DNA from: Didymodactylos carnosus
Taxonomy: Eukaryota > Rotifera > Eurotatoria > Philodinida > Philodinidae
NCBI GenBank assembly: GCA_905250885.1
Contig: CAJNOQ010003425.1
Location: 1-20,297 of the forward strand
DNA: 20,297 nt
Reading direction: 5' to 3'
Position 1 is the stretch's first letter. Each line of letters starts with the position of its first letter. Made by a program: the position numbers and the translations under genes. Below the pieces are notes generated by a model. That model had not been told where the DNA came from, made no database searches, and saw only the letters and a program-made list of their open reading frames with translations. This document shows positions 1 to 10,781 of this stretch, one piece after another.

Positions 1-102
1 CATCGAGCGATGCATCTAGATAACCCGATGCTCCAGCAGTTGCATCTAGCTAAATGAGTAAAAAAAATCGGCCGATGCACCAGCAAAGGCATCTAGATAT
101 TT
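1..102. repeat. Short imperfect repeats with GCATCTAG core
   Basis: The core GCATCTAG recurs three times (about 11, 41 and 89), each followed by a TA-containing variant and preceded by CGATGC or CAGCA-type words. The spacing is irregular (about 30 and 48 bp), so this looks like a decayed minisatellite or the end of an element cut by the window edge. No coding function is seen. Confidence 0.35.
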
Positions 103-126
103 CTGCTAGAGAGGTTTTGCTTGGGT

Positions 127-1175
127 TGTCCCTCAAAAAAAGTCAAAACCCTAGTGAAAACCTATATAAGGTGAAATATTCCATTTTTCGTGTAAGTGAG
201 AAATTCATAACTCAGTCAAAATCGATGGAACTAGGTATGTTACAAAGCCAAACCCAACCAAAGAATTGGGTTTGAGTGTGGGTATCCAAATCTGAGACTT
301 AGGCTTGGGTATTGGGTCAGACTTGAGTTATTGAAAGCCTCCTTTTAACTGAGATACCTTCTTTTGTTGTGGCTCTTTGAGAAAACAGGATGTAAAATGT
401 TTATTTCGGCTTGTGGACATATGTAATGTCTTATGCTAACGATAAGAGCTCATTTTGGATTAGTTTAAATGTCTAACAGTTGAATTTTTTTTATTCTACT
501 TATCTTGTTCACATCATTCTCATCCTTGAAACAGAGAAAAATACTAAAAAATAAGCACTGGTAACATACCACAAATGTCAACAAATGATCGTGAACACTA
601 TACAAAATGATACAAAAGAATAGGGAAAACTAAAGAAAAAAAGTAAAGTTTTGAAAGTGAAAACAGCGACAAGTAAGAGGAAAGGATAAATGAATAGTGT
701 GGCAGAAGAGCGTAAGGTACTACTGATAAGTTTCATTGAAGAAGAATATTAATGTACTTTGGCAACTGACCCAAACCCAATTCCTAGACTTGGATACCCA
801 ATACCCAAACCCAGCCCAATACACCCAAGTCGCCTGGGCTTGGGTTTAAGTTTATAACATACCTAGATAGAACATACACAAAAATATCACTATGTACTCT
901 ATTTTATCTGCTCAATCTGATTATATGCTTAAGATTATATTCTTTTTCTGTGGAAGGTTTCTAGATAACCTTGTGAATAATCGAGGTGTTCTCAGTCGGT
1001 TTCTAGAAGTTCTATGGAGGTCGATGGTATAGTTCGGATAAAATTTACTACGTCTTGATATTCTTGTGTAGTTTCCATCGATTTTGACTGAGTTATGAAT
1101 TTCTCACTTACACGAAAATGGAATATTTCACCTTATATAGGTTTTCACTAGGGTTTTGACTTTTTTTGAGGGACA
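127..1175. mobile_element. Foldback element with about 100-bp inverted arms
   Basis: The left arm (127-228) and right arm (1075-1175) are inverted copies that differ at only a few positions. Both outer ends read TTGTCCCTC inward. The arms include the motif AACCCTAGTGAAAACC and end next to a CGATGG word. No transposase reading frame lies between them, so this would be a non-autonomous element, possibly a foldback or MITE. No flanking target duplication was seen, so the outer boundaries are uncertain. A second inverted-repeat element (232-865) is nested directly inside the left arm. Confidence 0.6.
232..865. mobile_element. hAT-like MITE nested in the foldback element
   Basis: The left end begins TAGGTATGTTACAAA and the right end, read inward on the other strand, begins TAGGTATGTTATAAA. 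The match extends imperfectly for about 100 bp through repeated TTGGGT/ACCCAA words (left about 255-330, right about 768-850). The flanks are GATGGAAC (224-231) and GATAGAAC (866-873), a 7/8 match with the length of a hAT target duplication. The interior (about 360-740) is AT-rich and non-coding. The terminal repeats, target-site length and lack of a transposase support a hAT-type MITE. Confidence 0.6.
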
Positions 1176-1645
1176 AACGTTGCCGCGAGACTCAACGTGG
1201 TCGATAACCTATGTTTCCATTCATTTTCATGATCACTGCTACTAAGAAAATATCGATATTGAGTCGTCGTAGAAATTCGATGTCATGCCTAAACCACGAA
1301 AGATTAAAAGGTCGCTTAGTTTCCATTTTGAAGAAGACACTTTGGGCTATCTATCTATGTAAAAAAGAAATATACTGCTATATGAAATTTTTACATTATG
1401 AAATGGTTTTCGAAATATCTTCTAGAAAACCAGATTCCGAAGTTATTTTCGAAAATCGTCTTTGCTTATCAAAATATAGGCTAAACTATCCTCTTTCGAT
1501 CGCTGGAAACCGCAAGTCGCTATCTTTTACAGTCTTTGAGTTATTTAAAAAATAACTTCTGGTCTTATGTCTTAGGATGGATAATAGTTCTCATTTACTT
1601 TTTACGTACTAATTCAAGTACAAGTTTTAATTTTTATTTGTACAG
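1176..1645 (+). other. Gap upstream of first recognised lipase exon
   Basis: This stretch should contain the missing first coding exon (start Met and signal peptide) and the promoter of the lipase gene, but neither could be fixed. One open frame begins with a hydrophobic MFPFIFMITA at 1211. A weak GT donor near 1269 would join it in phase to the exon at 1646, but that donor (GTAGAA) is poor and the peptide is not a classical signal peptide. The rest of that frame, to 1555, shows no recognisable protein character. Confidence 0.3.
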
Positions 1646-4600
1646 TAAGAGGAACTCGATCGGCAAATACATGCTACGGTGAATATGGATGTTTTTCAAC
1701 AGGTCCTCCGTTTGGTGGGTTGTTTTATTCTTTCAATAAAATGGATTTCATAATATAAAACCGTTTGTAGGTGGTACAATTCAACGTCCGTTTACAGTTT
1801 TACCTGATTTAGTAATATTAAACAACTGAGTGCATTGAGTTTGAACATACTGAACGTCTCTTTTTAGCCAGGTGTTATTCATGCACAATTTTTTCTTTTT
1901 ACAAGGTATTGATTATAAATTCAAAATTTTGTGTGTTTCACGCTCAGTTGTGTATCAATGCATCTGCTTCTTTCATGTGTTAGACAAACACGTTGGACAG
2001 GTGAAGAAATTCATCGAGCAACCGGTCTTGGAACATGGAATGTATCGAAACCAACTAAATTCTTTATTCATGGATATCTTGATCATGGAACACCACCATG
2101 GTGGATCGAAATGAAAAATGCTTTACTAGATGTTGTAAGTAGAGCTTTGAAGGACAGATCAAATGTTAGATGAAGCTATTCGTATCCCGCTCAAATCTAT
2201 AGGACGATGTTGTGAAATTAGTCTGTAAAAAAACAAGAAAAGAAGATGCTCAAAGTTTTGTTTTCCTTTGCTGAAAAAATGTTATTGAAAAGAGAAGGGT
2301 CAATGGTTTATTTTTTTAAAGTAGTTGAACAGAATGGGTGCTTTTCGAACATGAACATGAAAAAGAATGGACGTTGTTCCTGGACGAAGATCTACGGCTT
2401 GCCAGTATAAGTCGAGATTGGTTCTTCAAATATTTCATAAAATGTCTGTTGAAATACTGACACATCACAATGAAGGTTAGAAAAGTACAGTTTGAAATTG
2501 TATAAGTGTGCATGTACCGACAGACTTTTGCAAAGCATATATTTGCAAACATATTCTTGGGCTTCAGATGGCATATACACAAGTAACTTACATAAGGATC
2601 GTATGCCTATCGGTATAAAATCAAGAGAAAGACCAAATAAGACAAGTCTGAGTCTGTTTCTACTAGAAATCGTTCTATTTAATTTCAAATTTTACTTTAA
2701 ATATTCAACCATTCTTCATTATATACAAATTCCGTTCTCTTTTGAATACCTTTCCTTTCATTGTTCTGTCTTTCGATTGACACTGCTTATGCTATCATCT
2801 TCTCACGCGTCTTATGAGCATCATGTATCTATTGAAAAACAGTTCCTAGAGTGCTAAAAAATTTAAAAAAAAACCCGTACTTTTTTTTGGTCTACACTAC
2901 AGTAGCGATTTAGAATTTTTCTTGAGTACATGCGGTAGGAAGGAAAGTATAAGATATGTGTGGTCGTCATAGAAACACAACCTTTTGAGGCAGCTGTGCT
3001 GGAGCCAAAATAATTTTCGTGCTCCAGAGGTATGAGCGATCGATCATACCGCTCGCCAGCTAAGTCCGCTAGTGCTGTACTGTACGACAGACATGTTATT
3101 CAGAAAACTGTGAATGTATTTTCATTTGTCGCAAACAGATGACTGACACAAGTAAAGTGAACAGTAATAAAGCAAATTTTTTCATTGAGCATTAAGATCA
3201 AGTTTTTCCTTTTTCCGATTTTTATTTTGAATATTAGCTCTTCAGAAAACACCAAACCAAATAATTCTTTTCGGTTTTATTTTCTTTTAATGAATTTGTT
3301 TTTAGTTTTTCTTTGCAGTTCTCTTCGCTGAAGTACTTTAATCAGTAATATATTTTTGCCTACATATGGCTGAATTATTTTCCTTATATTCTCTGTATAT
3401 ACAGCATAAGTGTTACCATTGAAATACTGGAATCAGTTGACTATTTCTGATGGCGATTAAACAGCGGACTAATTCATGTTTCTGAATTGAAGTCGGTTTG
3501 ATCAGTTTGATCTGTGATTGTCACGAACAAATTTACCTTGAAGTATGCGCGTTCTCTGCGTAGATAGAAATTTAGTTATATGTTAGTTTTTCTTAATGTG
3601 TAAAGAAAGTGAACTACCCATTGTGAAGCCTTTAAAAGCCTATATGGCCTTGATTAATTGTTTGTTTTCGCACAAACGCGAACGAGTCACCCATGTCTTT
3701 TTCACGCTTTTCAAAATAACATCGCTATTGGTGCCACTTCATTGATCGGAAAGTTCAAGATTTAGCAGTTTTTGACTAGGCATGTACCGTGACGAGAAGC
3801 CTCAGTACTGTGGTCACGGATCTCGAAAGTTGCGATATGACTGAAATCTTTTTTTGTACCTATTCTTATTACTTCTATAGAATCTGAGAAAATCGAGCAA
3901 CCTGTTTTATGTTGTAGAAATTTTCTGATCTTAATACGATGGGTGAAGAAGACTTTACTTCAGTCGCTGTGTGCGTATCGTTTTACATATAAGCATGAAC
4001 TGGACTAAAGCTGAATGCGCTGAAGGTAACTCCGTAAGATCTTACTTTTCAGAAAAGAATAGAAGACATATATCGCTCCAAGTTCAAGGTATGCTTCTCT
4101 TCCCGAGAAATCAGGCAATAGCTGCCTGAAATCTTAATAGAAAATTCTTAAAGACATTCTCATCTCTGCAAAATCGATATTAAATCGAATGCATATTCCA
4201 TACAATGTGAAACCTGAATTCCTTATTTACTGTAAAATACTCGATAAGTCTATACTGGTTCGAATACCCAGGTCAATGAATCATACAGATGATAGGATAT
4301 CATAGGATTCCTATAGGAGTCTTATGAATTTCTTATAAAAATCCTATCATAAGATCTTATATGAATCTTACCATAGGATAGCAACGAAAATCCTGCTAGG
4401 ATTTTTATTGTAGGATTTCTATAAAATTCTATGAAATCCTATCGTAGGATTCCATAGGATTCTTATTTTTCTCTGTTCTGTCGTCTTTTCTATTCCCCGT
4501 TTTGTTTGTCAGAGAAACAGTTATAAATGCGACGCTGAAAAAAATAAAAAGTCGAGTTGAATAAGCTCAATTTTTCGCATTGAACAGTGTGAACATCAAC

Positions 4601-7600
4601 TGACTGGGAAAGGACCCAAAAGAGAAAGTAAATAAATAAAGCTAACAGTAAATAAACAGCTGATTTAAGACTGAATATTTTGGTTTCAAATATGCCAGGA
4701 TTTCTATGAAATCCTGCGTAAGATCCTATAAGACCTTACGTAGGATCTGATTGGATCCTACGACAGGAAAGTATAGGATAAATCCAAGACAAAGAAGTCT
4801 TACGTTTTTCCTACAAGATTCTATGTGGCTTTGGTAGGATCCTACGTAGGATCTTGTAAGAATCTTGTAGGATCCTATGATAGAATTGTTTGGCTGGGTA
4901 CTTTCGCGATAGTGATATCCTCTTTTATGTCATTTTAACTAAATTATTCTGGGGAAATTAAAATAAGTAATGCTTAGCTGGCTAACTTTATACGCTATAT
5001 GAAGTTTTCAATTTTAGAGATTAAAAGTATCAAAAAGGTCATCATAGAAAATATCTACTCCAAAAAAAATGTCTTTCGACATTACATCCATTATATATTC
5101 ACCAGACAAATCTTCTATACAGAAAAAACAAATAGTCTCGAGACATCTTGAAAAGTTTGGATACCGGCACTGTTATATCGAGACTCTAGACTAAAGTTTT
5201 GGGTATCAAGTACCTCTTCTCGGTGCATCCCGATTGTTGACCTGCTTCATAATATAAAACTTTAACATGCATTATCCGTCCTATTTAAAGCAAATTTGAT
5301 ATGACCTACTAGAAAAAAATACAACTGAAATATACACAAATAATGAAACGTTCATTATTTTGCATTATCCGCTATTAGACTCAGTAAAATACAAATATGA
5401 TCGACATCGATGTGTTCCTTTTTCTTTTCGAAGTTCAAGGTTTAAAAGCCCTCTCCAGAATGGCAGAGTACCATGAATGAAAGATCAGTTTGAAGTGAAT
5501 CTTTTTGCAAGATCGTCCTATACGTAGGTGTAGAACAGTTTTTTTGAAAAAGATGTTTGATATGCGAAACCTTAACAGAAGTCCATAACCTTTTCTATTC
5601 TGAAGAGGATTTAGAAGAATTCGAAAGAAAACTATGTTTTCTATTTTTTCGAAAATCTCAATTTCCTAAAAAGTAAATGAGTCAGAAAATTAAATACATA
5701 AAAAAATTCGTGTTTTGTTCGGAATCAAAAACTAAATTCCCCGTGTCTCATCTCAAAAAACTTGAATAATTTCTCTAGTTAGTTTTTAAAAACATGAAGA
5801 AGTCGCTTTTTAACTATGTAAGTAATTGCGAAGTAATTTTTTTATTATTATGTCTATTTGTATAGGAAGATTGTAATGTTATTATAACTGATTGGTCAAA
5901 AGGCAATCGCTCTCCATATACAAAAGCATCTAGCAATGCTCAGGTAGTTGGTGCAGAGATAGCCTTACTTATTAATCACATGACTAATCAATTTGCGGCG
6001 AAAGCCAGTGATTTTCATCTGATCGGCCATTCTTTGGGAGCTCAGGTGGCAGGCTATGCTGGTGAACGAATTTTCGGATTAGGAAGAATAACGGGTATCA
6101 TATTCTGTACAGAAAGTGTACACCTATCTTAGTAATGATTTAAATCTTTATAGGCCTAGATCCAGCTGGTCCATATTTTGAAAAGACTGATCCATCAGTT
6201 CGACTAGACCCTACCGATGCGCTATTTGCTGATGTAATTCACACCGATGGTGCAAACAATTTTCTGCTCGGATTAGGTAATTATTTGAACTCGTCACTTC
6301 TTCGATTATATATACGTTTCTCATCTCGCAGGCACGCTACAGCCATTCGGTCATGTCGATTTTTATCCAAACGGCGGGTTAGATCAGCCAAAATGTCCGA
6401 AAACTTCTGCGAAATTAATGCAAACAATCTTATATGAAACTGGGATAATGGATCTTAATGGTAATCGTTTGCGACATATAAATTTATAAGAATATTTTTA
6501 GTATGTCTTATTTGTCTCATACTTTTAGGTTTTGTCGAAACAGCTCTGTGTAGTCATATGATGGCTGTTTATTTGTTCACAGACTCAATTAGAGATAAAT
6601 GTCCATATTTAGCCTATGCATGTACGAATTATGATGATTTTCGATCTAGTAAATGCTCGTTATCTTGTGAAGATGGTCATTGTAATCGTTTGGGTTATTA
6701 TGCCTCATCGAAAGGTGCACAAGGCTCGTTATATTTGGTTACACAAGACACAAATGCTCTTCAGTTTTGTTGTAAGTAGACACCAAAAGCCGAATCGAGT
6801 CAACTTTCTTTTAGATTAAATCTCAGTTAGGCTAAGAAATATTTTGTTTAGATCTGGAACTGAAGAGAAATAAAAAAACTTCAGTAACTCTTGTAATAAG
6901 TAATTGCTAAGGATAACTAAGGCTTTTTTATTCTTATCAGAAGGTTTATTTACATTTCGTTTATTATCCAACATGTTTTCCCTATTTTGGCGAAGAACCA
7001 CACTACTGGTAGTAGAGATATGCACGGGTACCATTTTCGTACCCGTACCTTACCGGAAAAATTTTTTTCCACTCATACCCGACCCGAGAACTTTGTACCC
7101 GTACCCGACCCGTAATGGACTTATACCTAAAAATTTTCTCTGTTTTGTTTTCCAGCCCAAAGCTTTTTTTTCGGCGACAGATGTCAAATTATCATTACGT
7201 TCTCAAGTAATTCTTTTTTAAACCTTCATGTATGTTAGCTAAATTCCTGTATTTTTTCACTAAAATTTTGTGGGTTTTCCACTAGAACCTTCTGGTTTTC
7301 AGGGAAATTTAAAAAAAATAGATTCTGTACCCGTAACTGCTCTACACGTACCCGACAACTTCGTACTCGTACCCAGTCTTCGGGTCGGGTCGGGTACGGG
7401 TACGGGTCGGGTTGCACATCTCTAACTGGTAATGAGATGTGTTCATTTTTGGGAGTTACGAAGAAAGTTTTAACTTCTAGCCTATCATTACCAGGTGAGT
7501 TTACAATCTGGCTTAGATTATGCTCAAACACGTGGTCAAATTGTAATAATGTTAAGTGGAACTCTTCAAACAGCCAGTATGATCTTTGATAAGTAAGTAA

Positions 7601-9573
7601 TTTTGTATCACGATACATTTAGTTAAGGTGCCTGCAATTCAAAGAACGAGCACTATTTTTTTTTCTCAAACATTTATACATGGTTTGGATAGAGTTTGCC
7701 GAGCTGAACTAGAATATATGTGTTGTGATCTCTGAAAGTGTTTCTGTAAAGAGAAACGTTCGAAAAACGTTGTGATTACGACACACTGTACTGCATAGAT
7801 TACACCCAAACGCTTCTCTTCGATATCGTTAATGACTGGCCTACCTGTCTGGATATTCTGACCGGCTCACTTTGTAGAGAATTTCACGGGCTATCCAATG
7901 GTATGTTTCTGAAAAATATATAATTTTTATTATGACAGAAAAATGACTAAAGGTGTGTTTAAAGCACTAAGATAGGTGAAAATTATGACATCGGCCAAGT
8001 ATTCCGACTATTGGTCCAAGAGGGCATATTTTTGAAAGATTTATTTGTAGCTCATTTTGAAGTCTAGAAAATTCACTATCTCTCTATATACAAAACATTC
8101 TGGTTTTAAGTAGATGAGTTCAAGCAATATTCTTTTAAAATGTTAAGGTAGGTGAAAATGATAATATCTGCCTAATATATCGACAATTGTCCTGTATCGG
8201 CATATTTTTGAAAACCTCATTTATAGATTATTTTGAAGCCCAGAAAATTCTTTATGTTACTATGTATGAGCTTTTCTCAAGGACTTCGAAATTGTACGAG
8301 AAATTTGCAAAAAAAGGTAAATGGCTTTTGTTGAACCAATGGCGAAAACTGAAAAGTAATTTATTTTTCAAAGACACCAGGAGTTTTTGAAAGTGGGAAG
8401 TGTCGGAAAGTGGAAAAGGAAGCATCTCCGGTCATTTTCATTAAAATCATACTGGGTCATTTTCTAGCAGAAACCGTTTCCTGTCCTCAAAAATCGCTAT
8501 TTTTCCAATAAAATTGATTTTTTGAATTCCTGTTATGTTTTGGAACTTCGTAAGTTTTTTCTTCTCATTTAGTATGAAAAACTGAATAAGAAAATGCGGT
8601 TTTGACACAAATAGTTTGAAACACATAGCAGTAACTTCAGCCCTGCTGATTCCAAATATTACATTGATTTTACAAAAAAATGGAAGTTTGACAGTGAAAA
8701 CTGTAAAATACAAGTGAATTCCCTTGTTTTTTGCTATCTGCTTCAGAAATATTAATTTTCTCAACAACAGAACAATATTTTACAAAAACCCGTACGTACT
8801 TGTCTTTCCCAGCAGTATGAGGGTTTGAATCAGATACGAAATGTGGCTCCATGTATTAACGAAAAAAACTGGTAAGGTTTACAATCGAGGCATAGGTCGA
8901 TTTCAGATCCGTCAGAAGATCCGAGATTTTTGAAGGCCATGTCATATGCTTCAAAACCACGTTTTCTTATTCAGTTTTTTGTGCGAAATACGAAGAAAAA
9001 GCTTATGAAGTTTCAAAACATAACGAAAAATCAATTTTATTGCAAAAATAGCGGTTTTTGCAGCGTAGTCAAATTTCTGGTTTTTCGAACATTTCTCTTC
9101 ACAGAAACACTTTCAAAGATCAAAACACATATATTATAGTTCAGCTCCGTGAGCTCTATTCACCCATCTATTAGTGTTTGAGAAAAAAAATAGTGCTCGT
9201 TCTTTGAATTGCGGGTACCTTAAACAATTACAATAATATTATACAGTGACGAAACAACATTTAAACGTGGTGGTACAGTCACACGTTTTATTCCATTGAC
9301 TGCTGATATTGGTCAACTCCAGTATGTCGATGTTAGTTTTAAACGAACAGATAATTGGCTATCAGCATCCTTATATTCACCCATATGGAATTTTGAAAAA
9401 CTAACTATGCTCGACGGTAATCACCAACAAATGTAAGCCTTCCTTGTTGAATTTGTAATGAAATGACAACTAATAATATACATTCATTTTCAGACTGTCG
9501 TATTGTCCAACAAATTCTTTACATACCGGTACAAGTGTACGATTTACTGTATGCTGAAAAAGTCTTTAAATGA
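1646..9573 (+). CDS. Pancreatic-lipase-family triacylglycerol lipase, 11 exons, 5' end missing
   Basis: Secreted alpha/beta-hydrolase predicted to cleave acylglycerols or phospholipids. In-phase exons with GT-AG introns: 1646-1714, 1771-1811, 1868-1905, 1984-2134, 5866-6094, 6154-6276, 6332-6460, 6529-6771, 7481-7592, 9247-9416, 9494-9573 (stop TGA 9571-9573). They encode 460 residues, close to the family's usual length. Counting from the first complete codon: N-terminal CYGEYGCFS (9-17, family pattern CY..LGCFS); oxyanion-hole HG at 78-79; nucleophile Ser155 in GHSLG; Asp178 in LDPAGP; family motif [10 protein letters not shown] (223-232); lid bounded by Cys238 and Cys267; catalytic His269 in CSH. 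Triad spacing resembles vertebrate pancreatic lipase. Residues 341-460 fit the C-terminal PLAT/colipase-type beta sandwich (YHYQVSL start). No frameshift or internal stop is visible. The exon with the start codon and signal peptide is not identified, and the 5' edge at 1646 rests on one AG acceptor. Family call is firm; phospholipase versus triglyceride preference is not decidable. Confidence 0.93.
2135..5865 (+). other. Large lipase intron, 3731 bp
   Basis: The donor GTAAGT at 2135 and acceptor TATAG ending at 5865 join LLDV to EDCNV in phase 0, matching the family pattern before the DWS segment. The intron is about 60 times longer than the small introns of the same gene. It contains a foldback element (4265-4900) and otherwise AT-rich DNA with no recognisable exon on either strand. 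Open frames at 2316-2857 on both strands are low-complexity and were not accepted. A small dyad (CCGTGAC / GTCACGG, about 3788-3821) is the only other structure noted. Confidence 0.75.
4265..4900. mobile_element. Foldback element built of TAGGATCCTA-like palindromes
   Basis: The ends are short perfect inverted repeats, TACCCAG (4265-4271) and CTGGGTA (4894-4900). Next to each end is an arm of roughly 200 bp (about 4284-4470 and 4690-4885) made of degenerate tandem palindromic words such as TAGGATCCTACGTAGGATC, ATCCTATCATAAGATC and CATAGGATTCCTATAGG. The central 220 bp (about 4470-4690) is AT-rich and unrelated to the arms. No open frame or target duplication was found. The structure suggests a non-autonomous foldback DNA transposon inside the lipase intron, but the family is unassigned. 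Confidence 0.5.
7013..7424. mobile_element. hAT-like MITE in lipase intron (ACCCG/GGGTA-rich)
   Basis: A 412-bp element with terminal inverted repeats: left TAGAGATATGCACGGGTAC, right (read inward) TAGAGATGTGCAACCCGACC. It is flanked by ACTGGTAG (7005-7012) and ACTGGTAA (7425-7432), a 7/8 match of hAT target-duplication length. Both arms hold runs of ACCCGTACCCGACCC on the same or opposite strand, so they can fold extensively. It sits in the 709-bp intron between lipase exons 6529-6771 and 7481-7592. Open frames through it on either strand are products of the simple repeats. Confidence 0.68.
7627..9219. mobile_element. piggyBac-like 1.6-kb foldback element in lipase intron
   Basis: The element is flanked by TTAA on both sides (7623-7626 and 9220-9223), the target of piggyBac-type transposition. 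Left end GGTGCCTGCAATTCAAAG and right end (inverted) GGTACCCGCAATTCAAAG start arms of about 150 bp: 7627-7775 pairs with about 9070-9219. A second inverted pair lies inside (about 8485-8610 with 8945-9065), plus a diverged direct repeat (about 7965-8100 and 8145-8275, sharing AGGTGAAAAT and GCATATTTTTGAAA). No transposase frame is visible, so it is non-autonomous. Removing the element and one TTAA from the 1654-bp intron leaves 57 bp, the typical size for this gene, which supports these boundaries. Confidence 0.72.
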
Positions 9574-9593
9574 AATATGTTTCTGAATATTTT

Positions 9594-9599
9594 AATAAA
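9594..9599 (+). promoter_or_regulatory. Poly(A) signal of the lipase gene
   Basis: AATAAA lies 20 bases after the lipase stop codon (TGA 9571-9573). This is the canonical hexamer and supports a very short 3' untranslated region and the chosen terminal exon. Confidence 0.6.
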
Positions 9600-10020
9600 G
9601 ATAGTACCGTCAATGAGAATGGAAGAAGTTCATCGGAATGAAAGAATAATAAGTTCCCATCGCGTCGTACCATATTGGTATATAGCAACGTCCTCTAAGC
9701 TTTTCTATATTTCGGACACAACGAATGAATCGTTTTTTGTATTTAATTACTATAGCATACTATAAACAACTGCTTAAGACTACATGTTGTATAACAACAG
9801 AGTAATCTGGAAAAAGCATAAAAGAAACAAAACCCAAAACATCATTGAAATATATGATGTTTATATACGTATATATATCCGGCACATTATTATATAATAC
9901 TAAAATACGCCTCTTCGCTCTAGAATATTCAAAAAATGATCTCTTTGGTGCAGTATACTTCCTTTTCCCACTAAACGGGTCTGAATTTGCATAAAAAATA
10001 TTAAAAATGAGTAAGTTTAC

Positions 10021-10175
10021 ACTGTACGACAGCGTCAAAAATTTTGACTCCAAATTCGACGGGCTTTCAACAGTGTCGAATTGGAGTAAAAAGTTTCAAC
10101 ACTGTCGAATTTTTTCGCTCGAAATTCGACAGTGTCGAAAACTCAGTCGAAAAGTAGAACTGTTGAACGACGACA
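10021..10175. repeat. Cluster of GTCGAATT / TTCGACAGTGTCGAA dyads
   Basis: Within 155 bp the word GTCGAA or its complement TTCGAC occurs repeatedly. One imperfect palindrome, TTCGACAGTGTCGAA, spans about 10125-10139, and a near-repeat pair surrounds TTCAACAGTGTCGAATT (about 10066) and TTCAACACTGTCGAATT (about 10094). The copies occur in both orientations and could fold into alternative hairpins. It may be a decayed foldback element; no boundary or target duplication is visible. Confidence 0.45.
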
Positions 10176-10781
10176 AATTCTTAGACATAGTACAGAATTC
10201 TATAGAAATCTGAGCAGAATCTGTGAATTCTGAATTGTGGTGTGTCTTGAGTATATGGAAATCCGATAGTTTTAAGAAAGTCCACAAATGTGAACTCATA
10301 AAATGCGACTGCATGCTATATGAATGTACCCTTTCTTTCCGGAAAAGTATGTTTATACGAAGACTGTTTGTTGCACATTTGATAGAGCTATGTTGATGTA
10401 AGTCTATGTAAGTTAAATTTTCCCAACATGTTGAGAAGACCGATGACAAATGTTTTAATTACAAAAACACGGCGACGATGGGACGATGCTGTCCAAAGAT
10501 ACTATTTCAGATATCAATTAGACTGGAAAGAATGTGCGTCTTCACTGTGGAACTCTTAGATTTTGTACATTTCTTATTGGACAAGAAACAATAAATCTAC
10601 TAAATCTTTTCTTGAATGGATAAAGTTTAAACTAAACTAATAAATCTAATGGCACAAAAGTTTTTACTTTGGTTCGGTAACAGCGGGGTTATTAGCAGTG
10701 GTTTGAATTGGTGTCGCCTATCTATAGATGTGACAGTGTAACGTAATTTTTCCCGTTCTCCTTTCTTCTCTCTACATGCAG

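Noticed and set aside
1211..1555. 114-codon plus-strand open frame
   Set aside because: No family motif and unremarkable composition. Only its first codons could matter as a signal-peptide candidate for the lipase, and the required donor is weak.
2316..2857. Overlapping open frames on both strands
   Set aside because: They lie inside the large lipase intron, overlap each other on opposite strands and show no recognisable domain.
6816..7618. Open frames across the 709-bp lipase intron and its MITE
   Set aside because: Their proline/tyrosine-rich peptides come from ACCCGTACCCG repeats of the MITE, and they overlap real exons antisense.
8187..9139. Several open frames inside the piggyBac-like element
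   Set aside because: They arise from inverted-repeat arms, have mirror partners on the other strand and lack transposase motifs.
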